From Pelagibacterium montanilacus (GTDB lineage Bacteria; Pseudomonadota; Alphaproteobacteria; Rhizobiales; Devosiaceae): a DNA stretch of 64,000 nucleotides. Shown here piece after piece: positions 47,444 to 55,497 of this stretch. Numbering within the stretch: position 1 is the first letter of the stretch; every line of letters starts with the position of its first letter. Below the pieces are notes generated by a model. The model was not told where the DNA came from, did no database searches, and saw only the letters and a list, made by a program, of their open reading frames with translations. The stretch covers positions 124,001 to 188,000 of the forward strand of contig NZ_RZMX01000046.1 in the NCBI RefSeq assembly GCF_003992665.1. The letters run 5' to 3'. Position numbers and translations under genes: made by a program.

Positions 47444-50143
47444 ATGGCCCAGGATTGGACATCGGCACCCGCTTCCCAAGCGGTCAAGGCCCTTAAGGAC
47501 GACCCGCGTCCGGCCTGGCTCTGGTCCCCGACCGGAAGCGAACTGGTATGGGCCAACGCCGCCGCCGGCCTGTTCGGGGCGCGCCTTGTTGCGGGCGAGC
47601 TCAGGCGTGCGTCCGATCCGCACCCCATCAAGGGCCAGATCAACCGCATCCTGCGGCTGGGCCTGCTTGGCCAGCCCATGATGAGCCGGCTCCAGTTCAT
47701 CGCCGGTCGCAAGCCGCTATCCGCCAGTTGCCTGTGCACGCCTGTTGGCCTGGGTGAATCCGGGGTGCATCTGCTCGTCGTCGCCGTCGAGCCGATCGCC
47801 GAGACCGTGCGCGAGGCGGCGGGCATCGGGGCGCGGCAGGAGCCGCAACCGCCAACGCCGATGGAAGGATTGGCGCCGGATGCACAGGACCAAAGTCCTC
47901 CGGACGCGGATGATGGGTCGGGCCCGATCGTGGAGGCTCTGGATGCGCCAGAAGCCGATCAGGACGATCACGAGAATGCGCCGGCCGCCGGTGACGAGCC
48001 GGACGAGCAGGACGCCCCTGCCCCCACGCCCCCTCAGACCTCCCGCAGCGGGCTGGGTGCGCTGGTGGACAAGCTGGCGCGCGAGACACGGCTTTACGAG
48101 CCGCTCGATTCCAGCGACGACGCGCCCTTGCCGCCCGCCGTGGACACCACCGAAGGCGCAGAGGAGCCTGCGCCCGCCGATCCGGCCCCGTCCGATGAGG
48201 CCGGCAGCGATGCGCCGCTGGCGCTTGCCGGCTCGGACGAGGGGTATGTCGAGCCGCCGGACGCCGAGCACGATCGTGAGCCCGACACAGCCGGGGACGG
48301 TGCGACAGAGCGCGCGCCCGGCGGCGAGAACATCCCCGGACCCGATCCGGAAGACGATGAGGCGGCCTTCATCCGGGACGATCTGGAGGAAGCGCCCGCG
48401 TCCAGACACCGCCTGTGGAGAATCACGGGCCGCGGGCTCTTCGGCACGCCCGGGCCCGAACCCGAGGCGCAAGACATAGGCACGCCCGAAGCCCCGGACG
48501 TCGAGGAGGCGCCGGAAACGCCTGATTCGGGCGCAACAGAAACGGGCGTTGAACGCGTCGATCCGGAGCCCAGCGCCGGGACCACGGCCGACGAACCCGC
48601 GCGCCTCGATCCGGCGGCGCGGTACAATTTCGAAGAGCTTTCGCGCATTCTGGGCGAGCGTGTGGGCCGGGACAGCGAGAAGGCGTTCGCAGCGCCAAAT
48701 GCCGATGCGCCAGCGGCGGGCGAAGCTCCCCTTGAGGCTTCGCCACAGGCCGGGGGTGAGCTGGTCACACTCTCGGATGCGGCACTGGTGCTCAACCGGG
48801 TGCCCATGGGCATCATGATCTTTCGCGATCAGGACACGGTGTTCGTCAACCGGGCCATGCTCGACATGACCGGATACGAGAACGCCTCGCTGCTGCGGAG
48901 CAAGGGGCCCGGCGTCATCTTCCCCAATGCCGACGAGCGGGAAACCGCCGGCCCGATGACCCATATCCTGCGCCGGGACGGCCAGCGGCTGGCCGTATCC
49001 GCCCGGCTCCAGACCGTGACCTGGCAGGGACGGCAGGCCTTCATGCTCTCGGCGCGACAGGCCGATCCGGTGTCTTACAGGGAAACCGAGATCAGGACAT
49101 TCGCGGCGCTGCAGGCGCGGCTGCTCGGTGGCACGTTTTTCCAGACCGACCGCACGGGCAGGATCACCACGGTTGTCGAATCCGGCAAGGAGAGCCCGCC
49201 GGACCTCGTGGTCGGCAGGCCGCTCACCGAGGCGGTGAACCCGTCCGATGCGGGAGCCCTGATGCGCTTTCTGGCGCTGCCCGCACGCTATGCGGACACC
49301 GAGCGGCCCGGGACCCGGCTTTCGGGCCGGCGCCGGGGCGACGTCGTGACCGTGTTTGCCGAAGGCAGGGCGGGCGTCGTTGCCGGCTATTTCGGATCGA
49401 TCATGCCCGCGGGGCTCGACGAGGAACGCGACGGCGGCCTCTCCCATGGCGCAATCTCCCGGATCGGACGCGAGTTGCGTCGGCCGCTCAACACCATTTC
49501 GGGGTTTTCCGAACTGTTGGTGGAGCAGACGTACGGCCCGCTTCATCCGCGCTATCTCGACTATGCGCGCGACATCGTCTCGGCGGGCCAGGCCGTCTCG
49601 GACCTGGCCGACGAGCTCGACGAGTTCCTGAGGGTGTCGGATCGCAGGACCAGGTTGCCGGTGGGCGAACTCGACCTTTCAGAACTGCTCGAGGAATGCG
49701 TGATGCGCATCCGCGCGCAGGCGGGCTCGGCGCGGGTGTTGCTGCGCAGCGCCATTTCCGAGCGCCTGCCGGTCGTGCGCGCGGACAGGGCCACCCTGCG
49801 CCAGGCCGTTCTGAACATGCTGGCCAGCGCCATCGCCGAAAGCCCGGCGGGGGGCAAAGTGGTGCTTTCAGCCCAGGCCGAGGACGACGGCTCGGTCTCG
49901 GTCCATGTGCGCGATACCCAGAAGGCCCCCAACGCCCTGCTCGAGCAGTTCGTGGTTTTCCGGGACGGCGAGAATGCGGACGGCACCCAGCGCCAGCCCA
50001 TGCGCTCGAGCATCGGGCTGACCCTGACCCGGTCGCTGGTGGCGGCCAATGCGTGCACGTTCACGATCAGCCCGGCCAGCGACAGCGGGGCGCTGATGAC
50101 GCTGACCATTCCCGCGGTGCTGGTGGCGGCCACGGGGACGTGA
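47444..50143 (+). CDS. large PAS-containing protein with a degenerate histidine-kinase core
   Basis: An 899-residue cytoplasmic-looking protein. It begins with a possible PAS-like domain (residues 18-115, LWSPTGSELVWANAAAGLFG). A long, acidic, proline-rich disordered linker spans about 130-430. A PAS domain (about 450-545, MIFRDQDTVFVNRAMLDMTG) and a second one (about 560-650) follow. The C-terminal part resembles HisKA plus HATPase: IGRELRRPLNTISGFSELL. But the phosphoacceptor His is Arg (R676), the N-box Asn is Ser (S795) and the G1 DxG is DTQ (824-826). It therefore looks like a pseudokinase. Large alphaproteobacterial kinases such as PdhS and DivL are possible relatives. The ATG follows AGAGGACGG. 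Confidence 0.8.
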   Translation: MAQDWTSAPASQAVKALKDDPRPAWLWSPTGSELVWANAAAGLFGARLVAGELRRASDPHPIKGQINRILRLGLLGQPMMSRLQFIAGRKPLSASCLCTPVGLGESGVHLLVVAVEPIAETVREAAGIGARQEPQPPTPMEGLAPDAQDQSPPDADDGSGPIVEALDAPEADQDDHENAPAAGDEPDEQDAPAPTPPQTSRSGLGALVDKLARETRLYEPLDSSDDAPLPPAVDTTEGAEEPAPADPAPSDEAGSDAPLALAGSDEGYVEPPDAEHDREPDTAGDGATERAPGGENIPGPDPEDDEAAFIRDDLEEAPASRHRLWRITGRGLFGTPGPEPEAQDIGTPEAPDVEEAPETPDSGATETGVERVDPEPSAGTTADEPARLDPAARYNFEELSRILGERVGRDSEKAFAAPNADAPAAGEAPLEASPQAGGELVTLSDAALVLNRVPMGIMIFRDQDTVFVNRAMLDMTGYENASLLRSKGPGVIFPNADERETAGPMTHILRRDGQRLAVSARLQTVTWQGRQAFMLSARQADPVSYRETEIRTFAALQARLLGGTFFQTDRTGRITTVVESGKESPPDLVVGRPLTEAVNPSDAGALMRFLALPARYADTERPGTRLSGRRRGDVVTVFAEGRAGVVAGYFGSIMPAGLDEERDGGLSHGAISRIGRELRRPLNTISGFSELLVEQTYGPLHPRYLDYARDIVSAGQAVSDLADELDEFLRVSDRRTRLPVGELDLSELLEECVMRIRAQAGSARVLLRSAISERLPVVRADRATLRQAVLNMLASAIAESPAGGKVVLSAQAEDDGSVSVHVRDTQKAPNALLEQFVVFRDGENADGTQRQPMRSSIGLTLTRSLVAANACTFTISPASDSGALMTLTIPAVLVAATGT

Positions 50144-50233
50144 CGTCGCGGCCCGCGTTCAGAACTTGACACTGGCTCTCAACTTCGTCCTGTTTGGCCC
50201 CTCAGCTCTCACAACCGGCCAGGAGCCCATGCC

Positions 50234-51307
50234 GTGAAGGTCAGTCTCGCAGCCGCCGTATCCATTGCGTCAGTCTCGCGGCGTTTCGGTGCGGTTCAGG
50301 CGCTCGACAACGTCTCGCTCGAGATCGCGCAGGGCGAGATCGCCTGCCTCGTTGGCCAGTCCGGCTGCGGAAAGTCCACGCTTTTGCGCGCCATCGCCGG
50401 GGTCGAGGATATCGACAGCGGCGCTCTGGCCCTTTACGGCCATCCGGTGACGGCGAGCGATGTGTTCGTCGAGCCCGAGAATCGCAATATCGGGTTCATG
50501 TTTCAGGACTATGCGCTCTTTCCCCACCTGACCGCGCGCCAGAACATCCTTTTCGGGCTGCGCAAGCTCGGACGCAAGGTCGCCGGCGAGCGGACCGACC
50601 AGACGCTGGACAGGCTGGGTATCGCCGCGCTGGCGGACCGTTATCCACACATGCTCTCGGGCGGCGAGCAGCAGCGCGTGGCGCTGGCGCGCGCGCTTGC
50701 GCCGCAGCCCCAGGTCATGCTGATGGATGAGCCCTTCTCCAATCTCGACAGCCGGCTGCGGGACACGATCCGCCAGGAAACGGTCTCCGTACTGCGATCC
50801 CTGGGCACCACAGCGATCATCGTGACCCACGACCCCGAGGAAGCCCTGTCACTGGGCGACAAGGTCGTGCTCATGCGCAAGGGCAAGGTCATCGAGACCG
50901 GTACGGGCGATGCGATCTACACCTACCCCCAGACGGCCTATGCCGCAGAGTTCTTCTCACGGGTCAACCGCATCCCCGCGCGGCGTTCGGGCGACTGGCT
51001 GGACAGCCCGCTGGGCCGGTTCGCCGCGCCCTGCGGCAGTTCGGGCCCGGTGTTTCTCTATGTGCGCCCGCAGGCGGTGGTGCTCGACGAGGCGGGAATC
51101 GCCGCCAAGGTGACCCGGCGCGTGCTTCTGGGCGAGATCGAGGAGGTGACGCTTGCGGTCGAGGGACTTGCCGATCCGCTGGTAATGCGCACATCCGAGC
51201 GCTGCGGGGTCTCAATCGGCGGCGACGTGCGCATTGGCGTCAATCCGGACCATGTTCTGGTCTTTGCCGACGATGAGTCCGCACGGGCCGCCCTGCCCCG
51301 GGGCTAG
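50234..51307 (+). CDS. fbpC: ferric iron ABC transporter, ATP-binding protein
   Basis: This is the ATPase of an FbpABC-type iron importer. The 357-residue protein has Walker A GQSGCGKST (about 42-50), Q-loop FMFQDYALFPHLT, signature LSGGEQQRVAL, Walker B VMLMDEPFSNLD and H-loop VTHDPEEAL, then a C-terminal TOBE-like domain from about 240. The start is a GTG; AGGAG lies 10 bases upstream. The ATPase gene precedes the binding-protein and permease genes on the plus strand. Iron is inferred from the partners and from the Irr-type box between the first two genes. Confidence 0.88.
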   Translation: MKVSLAAAVSIASVSRRFGAVQALDNVSLEIAQGEIACLVGQSGCGKSTLLRAIAGVEDIDSGALALYGHPVTASDVFVEPENRNIGFMFQDYALFPHLTARQNILFGLRKLGRKVAGERTDQTLDRLGIAALADRYPHMLSGGEQQRVALARALAPQPQVMLMDEPFSNLDSRLRDTIRQETVSVLRSLGTTAIIVTHDPEEALSLGDKVVLMRKGKVIETGTGDAIYTYPQTAYAAEFFSRVNRIPARRSGDWLDSPLGRFAAPCGSSGPVFLYVRPQAVVLDEAGIAAKVTRRVLLGEIEEVTLAVEGLADPLVMRTSERCGVSIGGDVRIGVNPDHVLVFADDESARAALPRG

Positions 51308-51374
51308 CGCCTTGCGCGATCTACCGGAATCCGATCAGCAGTGCGGGAGCCGGGTTTTCATGATTTTCCAATAG

Positions 51375-51391
51375 TTTAGAACGGTTCCAAA
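51375..51391. promoter_or_regulatory. Irr-type iron control element (ICE-like box) upstream of fbpA
   Basis: TTTAGAACGGTTCCAAA is a near-perfect inverted repeat. It lies in the spacer between fbpC and fbpA, about 106 bp upstream of the fbpA start. It differs by one base from the TTTAGAA-N3-TTCTAAA pattern known for the Irr-binding ICE motif in Rhizobiales. The larger palindrome runs from 51373 to 51393. Regulation by Irr is inferred from sequence and context. Confidence 0.65.
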
Positions 51392-51496
51392 CTTGTTCGA
51401 TTATACTTGATTGCTTCACTCCACTATGCAAAGCGTGACCCACCTCGAGGAACACCAAGTCTTTTCTGCCGCCTACGCATTGCCAAGGAGACAATC

Positions 51497-52531
51497 GTGA
51501 CGACACCCATCCGTTTTCGGTCCATTGCGGCCGCCAGCCTGATTGCCATGGGAGCGGCCGCGCCTGCGCTGTCCCAGGAAGTCAACATCTACACCACCCG
51601 TGAGCCGGGCCTGATCCAGCCGATTCTCGAAGCGTTCACCGCCGAAACCGGCATTGCCGCCAACACGGTCTTCCTGCAGGACGGCATTGCCGAGCGCGTG
51701 ATGGCCGAGGGCGAAAGCTCACCCGCCGACATCCTGATGACGGTGGACTTCGGCGCCCTGATCGACCTCGTCGACCAGGGCCTGACCCAGTCGATCGAAT
51801 CCGACGTGCTCGAATCCGCCGTTCCGGAAGCCATGCGCGATCCCGAAGGCAACTGGTTTGCGCTTTCGGGCCGCGCGCGCATCGTTTATGCCGCACGCGA
51901 TCTCGAGCTCGACGCAATCACCTATGAAGCGCTTGCCGATGAAGAGTGGCAGGGTCGTCTGTGCATCCGTTCGGGCCAGCACCCCTACAACACGGCGCTT
52001 TTCGCGGCCTATATCGCCCATCATGGTGAAGAAGCCGGGGAAGAATGGCTCGCCGGGCTCAAGGCCAATCAGGCCCGTCCCGCAGCCGGCGGCGACCGTG
52101 ACGGCGCGCGCGACATCGCGGCCGGTATCTGCGATATCGCCGTGGGCAATTCCTACTATGTCGGGCGCATGAAGAGCGGCGGCGGCGGAGCAGAGCAGGT
52201 GGCGTGGGCTGACGAAATCGACGTCGTTGTCCCGACCTTCGAGGACGGCGGCACGCATGTGAACGTCACCGGCGCCGGTGTTGCGGCCCACGCTCCTAAC
52301 CGGGACGAAGCCATCCAGCTTCTCGAATTCCTGGTCTCGGACGAAGCCCAGAAGCTGTACGCGGAAGCCAATTTCGAGCACCCGATCACCGAAACCGGCG
52401 AGCCGCACCCGATCGTGGCCTCGTTCGGCGAGATCGTGCCCGACACGCTGTCGTTGACCGATATCCTGCCGCACCGCACCACGGCGAGCGAGATCGTCGA
52501 CCGGCTCAATTTCGATACGTTCGAGAACTGA
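51497..52531 (+). CDS. fbpA: ferric iron ABC transporter, substrate-binding protein
   Basis: A 344-residue periplasmic binding protein with a signal peptide (about 1-26, ending APALSQ) and a mature start EVNIYTTREPGL. The family pattern of FbpA/FutA is visible: a two-tyrosine motif in CDIAVGNSYYVGRMKSGGGG (YY near residues 219-220) that binds iron, plus TAETGI and YIAHHGEEAGEEWL segments. The start is a GTG after AAGGAG. An ICE-like box precedes the gene. A strong hairpin follows at 52550-52572, before the permease gene. Confidence 0.9.
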   Translation: MTTPIRFRSIAAASLIAMGAAAPALSQEVNIYTTREPGLIQPILEAFTAETGIAANTVFLQDGIAERVMAEGESSPADILMTVDFGALIDLVDQGLTQSIESDVLESAVPEAMRDPEGNWFALSGRARIVYAARDLELDAITYEALADEEWQGRLCIRSGQHPYNTALFAAYIAHHGEEAGEEWLAGLKANQARPAAGGDRDGARDIAAGICDIAVGNSYYVGRMKSGGGGAEQVAWADEIDVVVPTFEDGGTHVNVTGAGVAAHAPNRDEAIQLLEFLVSDEAQKLYAEANFEHPITETGEPHPIVASFGEIVPDTLSLTDILPHRTTASEIVDRLNFDTFEN

Positions 52532-52549
52532 GCCAGACGAGGAGTTAAG

Positions 52550-52572
52550 GGTGGCGGGTCCGGCCCGCCACC
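52550..52572 (+). promoter_or_regulatory. hairpin in the fbpA-fbpB spacer
   Basis: GGTGGCGGG (52550-52558) and CCCGCCACC (52564-52572) form a perfect 9-bp stem with a five-base loop, ending 10 bp before the fbpB start. It may stabilise the fbpA mRNA and lower permease expression, as in other binding-protein-first operons. No T-run follows. Confidence 0.65.
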
Positions 52573-52582
52573 TTCATTGCCG

Positions 52583-54277
52583 ATGGCGCTGGTCACCTAC
52601 ACCAAACCCCGGTCGCGGTCGCGATTCACCCTCAACGGGTGGGTCGTTTTTTCCGTTATCGTGGCGGCGCTGGCGCTGCTTCCGGTCCTGACCATCGCGC
52701 TGACCGCCGTGGGGAACACCGGCACGCTCTGGTCCCATGTGGTGGCCAACGTGCTGCCGCAGGCGACCAGGAACACGCTTACCCTTTTGATCGGCACCGG
52801 AATTCTGGTGACCATCATAGGAACGGGCACCGCCTGGCTGGTGACCGCCTACAGCTTCCCGGGCCGGGGCATTCTCGAATGGGCGCTGCTCCTGCCCCTC
52901 GCGGTGCCCACCTACATCATGGCCTACGCCTATATGGACGTGCTCAGCCCGCTGGGCTGGATACAGGACACAATCCGGGCCATCCTGGGCTATTCCAGCC
53001 CGCGCGATTTCCGCCTGCCCGACATCCGAACGATGTGGGGGGCGATCGTGCTCTTTGGTTTCGTGCTCTACCCCTATGTGTATCTGACCACGCGGGCGAT
53101 GTTCCTGACCCAGGCCTCCAATCTCGTGGAGGTGGCGCGCACGCTCGGGGTGGGCCGCTCAGCGGTCTTCTGGCGCGTCGCCCTGCCGCTGGCGCGCCCG
53201 GCCATCGCCGTCGGGGTGAGCCTTGCGCTGATGGAAGCGCTCAACGATGTGGGGGCCTCGCAGTTTCTCGGCGTGCGCACCCTTACCGCTTCGGTCTACA
53301 CCACCTGGATCGTGCGCACGGACCTGACCGGCGCGGCCCAGATCGCCACGGCGATGCTAGTCTTCGTGGTGACGCTGATCCTGCTCGAGCGGATGGCGCG
53401 CCGGCAGCAACGCTACGCCCACAGCGCCCAGCGCGCCCGGACAATGACGCCCACCCGGCTGCGCGGATGGCGTGGATGGCTGGCCCTATCGATCGGGTCG
53501 ATCCCGATCGTCATCGGGTTTCTCGGCCCGGCGCTTTATCTGGTCCTCGCGGCGATCGAGCGCGTGCAGTTCGCCGGGGTCTCCCCCTATATCGTGCGGG
53601 CCACGATCAACACTGTCACCATGTCCGCGACCGCGACGCTGGTCGTGCTGGTGGCAGGCTTTGGCGTCGCCTATGCAGCCCGCCTGCGCCCGGGCGCGGC
53701 GACCGACGCACTGGCCCGCATTTCCGCGCTGGGCTATGCGGTTCCGGGCACGGTGCTGGGCATCGGCATTCTCATTCCCGTGGCGGCGTTCGACCGGTTC
53801 GTGGACCAGTCGATGCGCGAGCTGTTCGGCTATTCCACGGGCCTGCTGATGATCGGCTCGGGCGCCGCGCTGGTCTACGCCTACGCGGCGCGCTTCCTCG
53901 CCATCGCCAGCGGCGGGATCGAGGCGGGGCTGAGCCGCATTCCGCTCTCTTACGACCATGCCGCGCGCACGCTGGGCCATACGGCGACCGGCTCGCTGGC
54001 CCGGGTCCACCTGCCGCTCTCCCGCACGGCTCTGACCGCGGCGGGATTGCTGGTCTTTGTGGACTGCATGAAGGAGCTGCCGGCAACGCTGCTGCTGCGC
54101 CCGCTCAATTTCGAGAGCCTTTCGTCCCTGCTCTACGGGGAAGCGGCGCGCGGCACCTATGAGGAAGCGGCGCTGGCTGCGGTCATCATCGTGGCGATCG
54201 GCATCCTGCCGGTGATCTTTTTGGCGCGCACCGGCCGGATGTCCCAGAGCAGTTCCGCGGCCGAGAGCCGACTATAA
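52583..54277 (+). CDS. fbpB: ferric iron ABC transporter, permease (fused double domain)
   Basis: A 564-residue permease with two consecutive transmembrane domains of about six helices each. Each carries an EAA-type cytoplasmic loop: EVARTLGVGRSAVFWRVALP near residues 183-202, and DHAARTLGHTATGSLARVHLP near 455-475. This internal duplication is typical of iron FbpB permeases. The ATG at 52583 was preferred to a TTG six bases upstream. The TAA stop lies in the outer arm of a symmetric hairpin shared with the convergent aglK. Confidence 0.92.
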   Translation: MALVTYTKPRSRSRFTLNGWVVFSVIVAALALLPVLTIALTAVGNTGTLWSHVVANVLPQATRNTLTLLIGTGILVTIIGTGTAWLVTAYSFPGRGILEWALLLPLAVPTYIMAYAYMDVLSPLGWIQDTIRAILGYSSPRDFRLPDIRTMWGAIVLFGFVLYPYVYLTTRAMFLTQASNLVEVARTLGVGRSAVFWRVALPLARPAIAVGVSLALMEALNDVGASQFLGVRTLTASVYTTWIVRTDLTGAAQIATAMLVFVVTLILLERMARRQQRYAHSAQRARTMTPTRLRGWRGWLALSIGSIPIVIGFLGPALYLVLAAIERVQFAGVSPYIVRATINTVTMSATATLVVLVAGFGVAYAARLRPGAATDALARISALGYAVPGTVLGIGILIPVAAFDRFVDQSMRELFGYSTGLLMIGSGAALVYAYAARFLAIASGGIEAGLSRIPLSYDHAARTLGHTATGSLARVHLPLSRTALTAAGLLVFVDCMKELPATLLLRPLNFESLSSLLYGEAARGTYEEAALAAVIIVAIGILPVIFLARTGRMSQSSSAAESRL

Positions 54278-54322
54278 AGCCATCCCGGAAAAGTGTTCTC
54301 ACCTTTCCGGGAAACGCTTTAT
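54274..54322. terminator. symmetric hairpin shared by fbpB and aglK ends, related to the dispersed repeat
   Basis: Outer arms ATAAAGC (54274-54280) and GCTTTAT (54316-54322) contain the TAA stop of fbpB (54275-54277) and of aglK (54319-54321). The inner stem TCCCGGAAA/TTTCCGGGA resembles the second hairpin of the dispersed repeat. It lies between convergent genes and may act as a terminator in both directions. Confidence 0.7.
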
Positions 54323-55464
54323 CGGCTCTTGTCGTCAGCCGGCATGGCGACCCCGCCTGCCCCGCCGACCACGCCCGCATCGGGCTCGCCCTGTTTGCGG
54401 GGGTCGACAGGCTCGGCCAGATCGGACGCCGTGGGCGCGGCCGCCGCTGGGGCCGAGATGCGCCCGGAGATGGGCCGGCCGCTCTGGTCGAAGCGGTGAT
54501 AGAGATCGTCCTTGGGCGAGAACGAGACCTGGGCGCCCGCACGATGACTGGTCTTGCCATCCTGCCTGACGATAACCGGCTCATCGGCACCGATATCGAC
54601 ATAGAGATAGCTGTCGGATCCCAAATCCTCCGAGTAGATGACCTTGCCCGTCCACACGCCCTTGTCGACGACGTCCAGGTGCTCGGGGCGCACGCCAACG
54701 GTATGGGCCTGGTGATGCTCGGCATGCCGGCCGGTGAGCAGGTTCATCTTGGGGCTGCCGATAAAGCCCGCCACGAAAAGCGACTGGGGATTTTCGTAGA
54801 GCTCCATGGGAGTGCCTACCTGCATCACCACGCCATCCTTGAGCACGACGATCCGGTCGGCCAGCGTCATGGCCTCGACCTGATCGTGGGTGACGTAGAT
54901 CATGGTGGTTTCGGGCAGGGATTCCTTGAGCTTGGCAATTTCCATTCGGGTCGCCACGCGCAGGGCGGCGTCCAGGTTCGAGAGCGGCTCGTCGAACAGG
55001 AAGACCTGCGGGTTGCGCACGATCGCGCGTCCGATCGCCACGCGCTGACGCTGGCCACCCGAGAGGGCCTTGGGCAGGCGTTCGAGATAGGGCTCGAGCT
55101 GGAGCATGCCGGCGGCCCGGTCCACCAGCGTCTTGATCTCGTCCTTGGGAAGGCGCTGGAGCTTGAGCGAATAGGCCATGTTGTCGAACACGGTCATGTG
55201 CGGATAGAGCGCATAGGACTGGAAGACCATGGCGATGCCGCGCTTGGACGGCGCCACTTCGTTGACGACACGCCCCCCGATTTCGAGCTTGCCCGAGGTA
55301 ATGGACTCCAGCCCCGAGATGGTCCGCAGCAGGGTGGACTTGCCGCACCCGGAGGGGCCAACGAAGACGACGAACTCGCCCGACTTTATGTCGAGGTTGA
55401 TGTCCTTGAGGACTTCAACGTTACCGTACCTCTTGAATAGATTGGTGATCTTGAGATCAGACAT
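54319..55464 (-). CDS. aglK: alpha-glucoside ABC transporter, ATP-binding protein
   Basis: The ATPase of the agl importer. The 381-residue protein has Walker A GPSGCGKST (about 36-44), signature LSGGQRQRVAIGRAI, Walker B VFLFDEPLSNLD, H-loop YVTHDQVEAMTLADR and a C-terminal regulatory MalK/UgpC-type domain from about residue 240, ending in a proline- and alanine-rich tail. It is the last gene of the minus-strand agl genes, 33 bp after aglA. Assignment to AglK instead of another sugar importer rests on aglA, aglF, aglG and aglE next to it. Its stop is in the symmetric hairpin at 54274. Confidence 0.9.
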   Translation of the reverse strand: MSDLKITNLFKRYGNVEVLKDINLDIKSGEFVVFVGPSGCGKSTLLRTISGLESITSGKLEIGGRVVNEVAPSKRGIAMVFQSYALYPHMTVFDNMAYSLKLQRLPKDEIKTLVDRAAGMLQLEPYLERLPKALSGGQRQRVAIGRAIVRNPQVFLFDEPLSNLDAALRVATRMEIAKLKESLPETTMIYVTHDQVEAMTLADRIVVLKDGVVMQVGTPMELYENPQSLFVAGFIGSPKMNLLTGRHAEHHQAHTVGVRPEHLDVVDKGVWTGKVIYSEDLGSDSYLYVDIGADEPVIVRQDGKTSHRAGAQVSFSPKDDLYHRFDQSGRPISGRISAPAAAAPTASDLAEPVDPRKQGEPDAGVVGGAGGVAMPADDKSR

Positions 55465-55497
55465 TTCCCCTCCCGGAAGGCTTGGTTTGCGCTTCTT

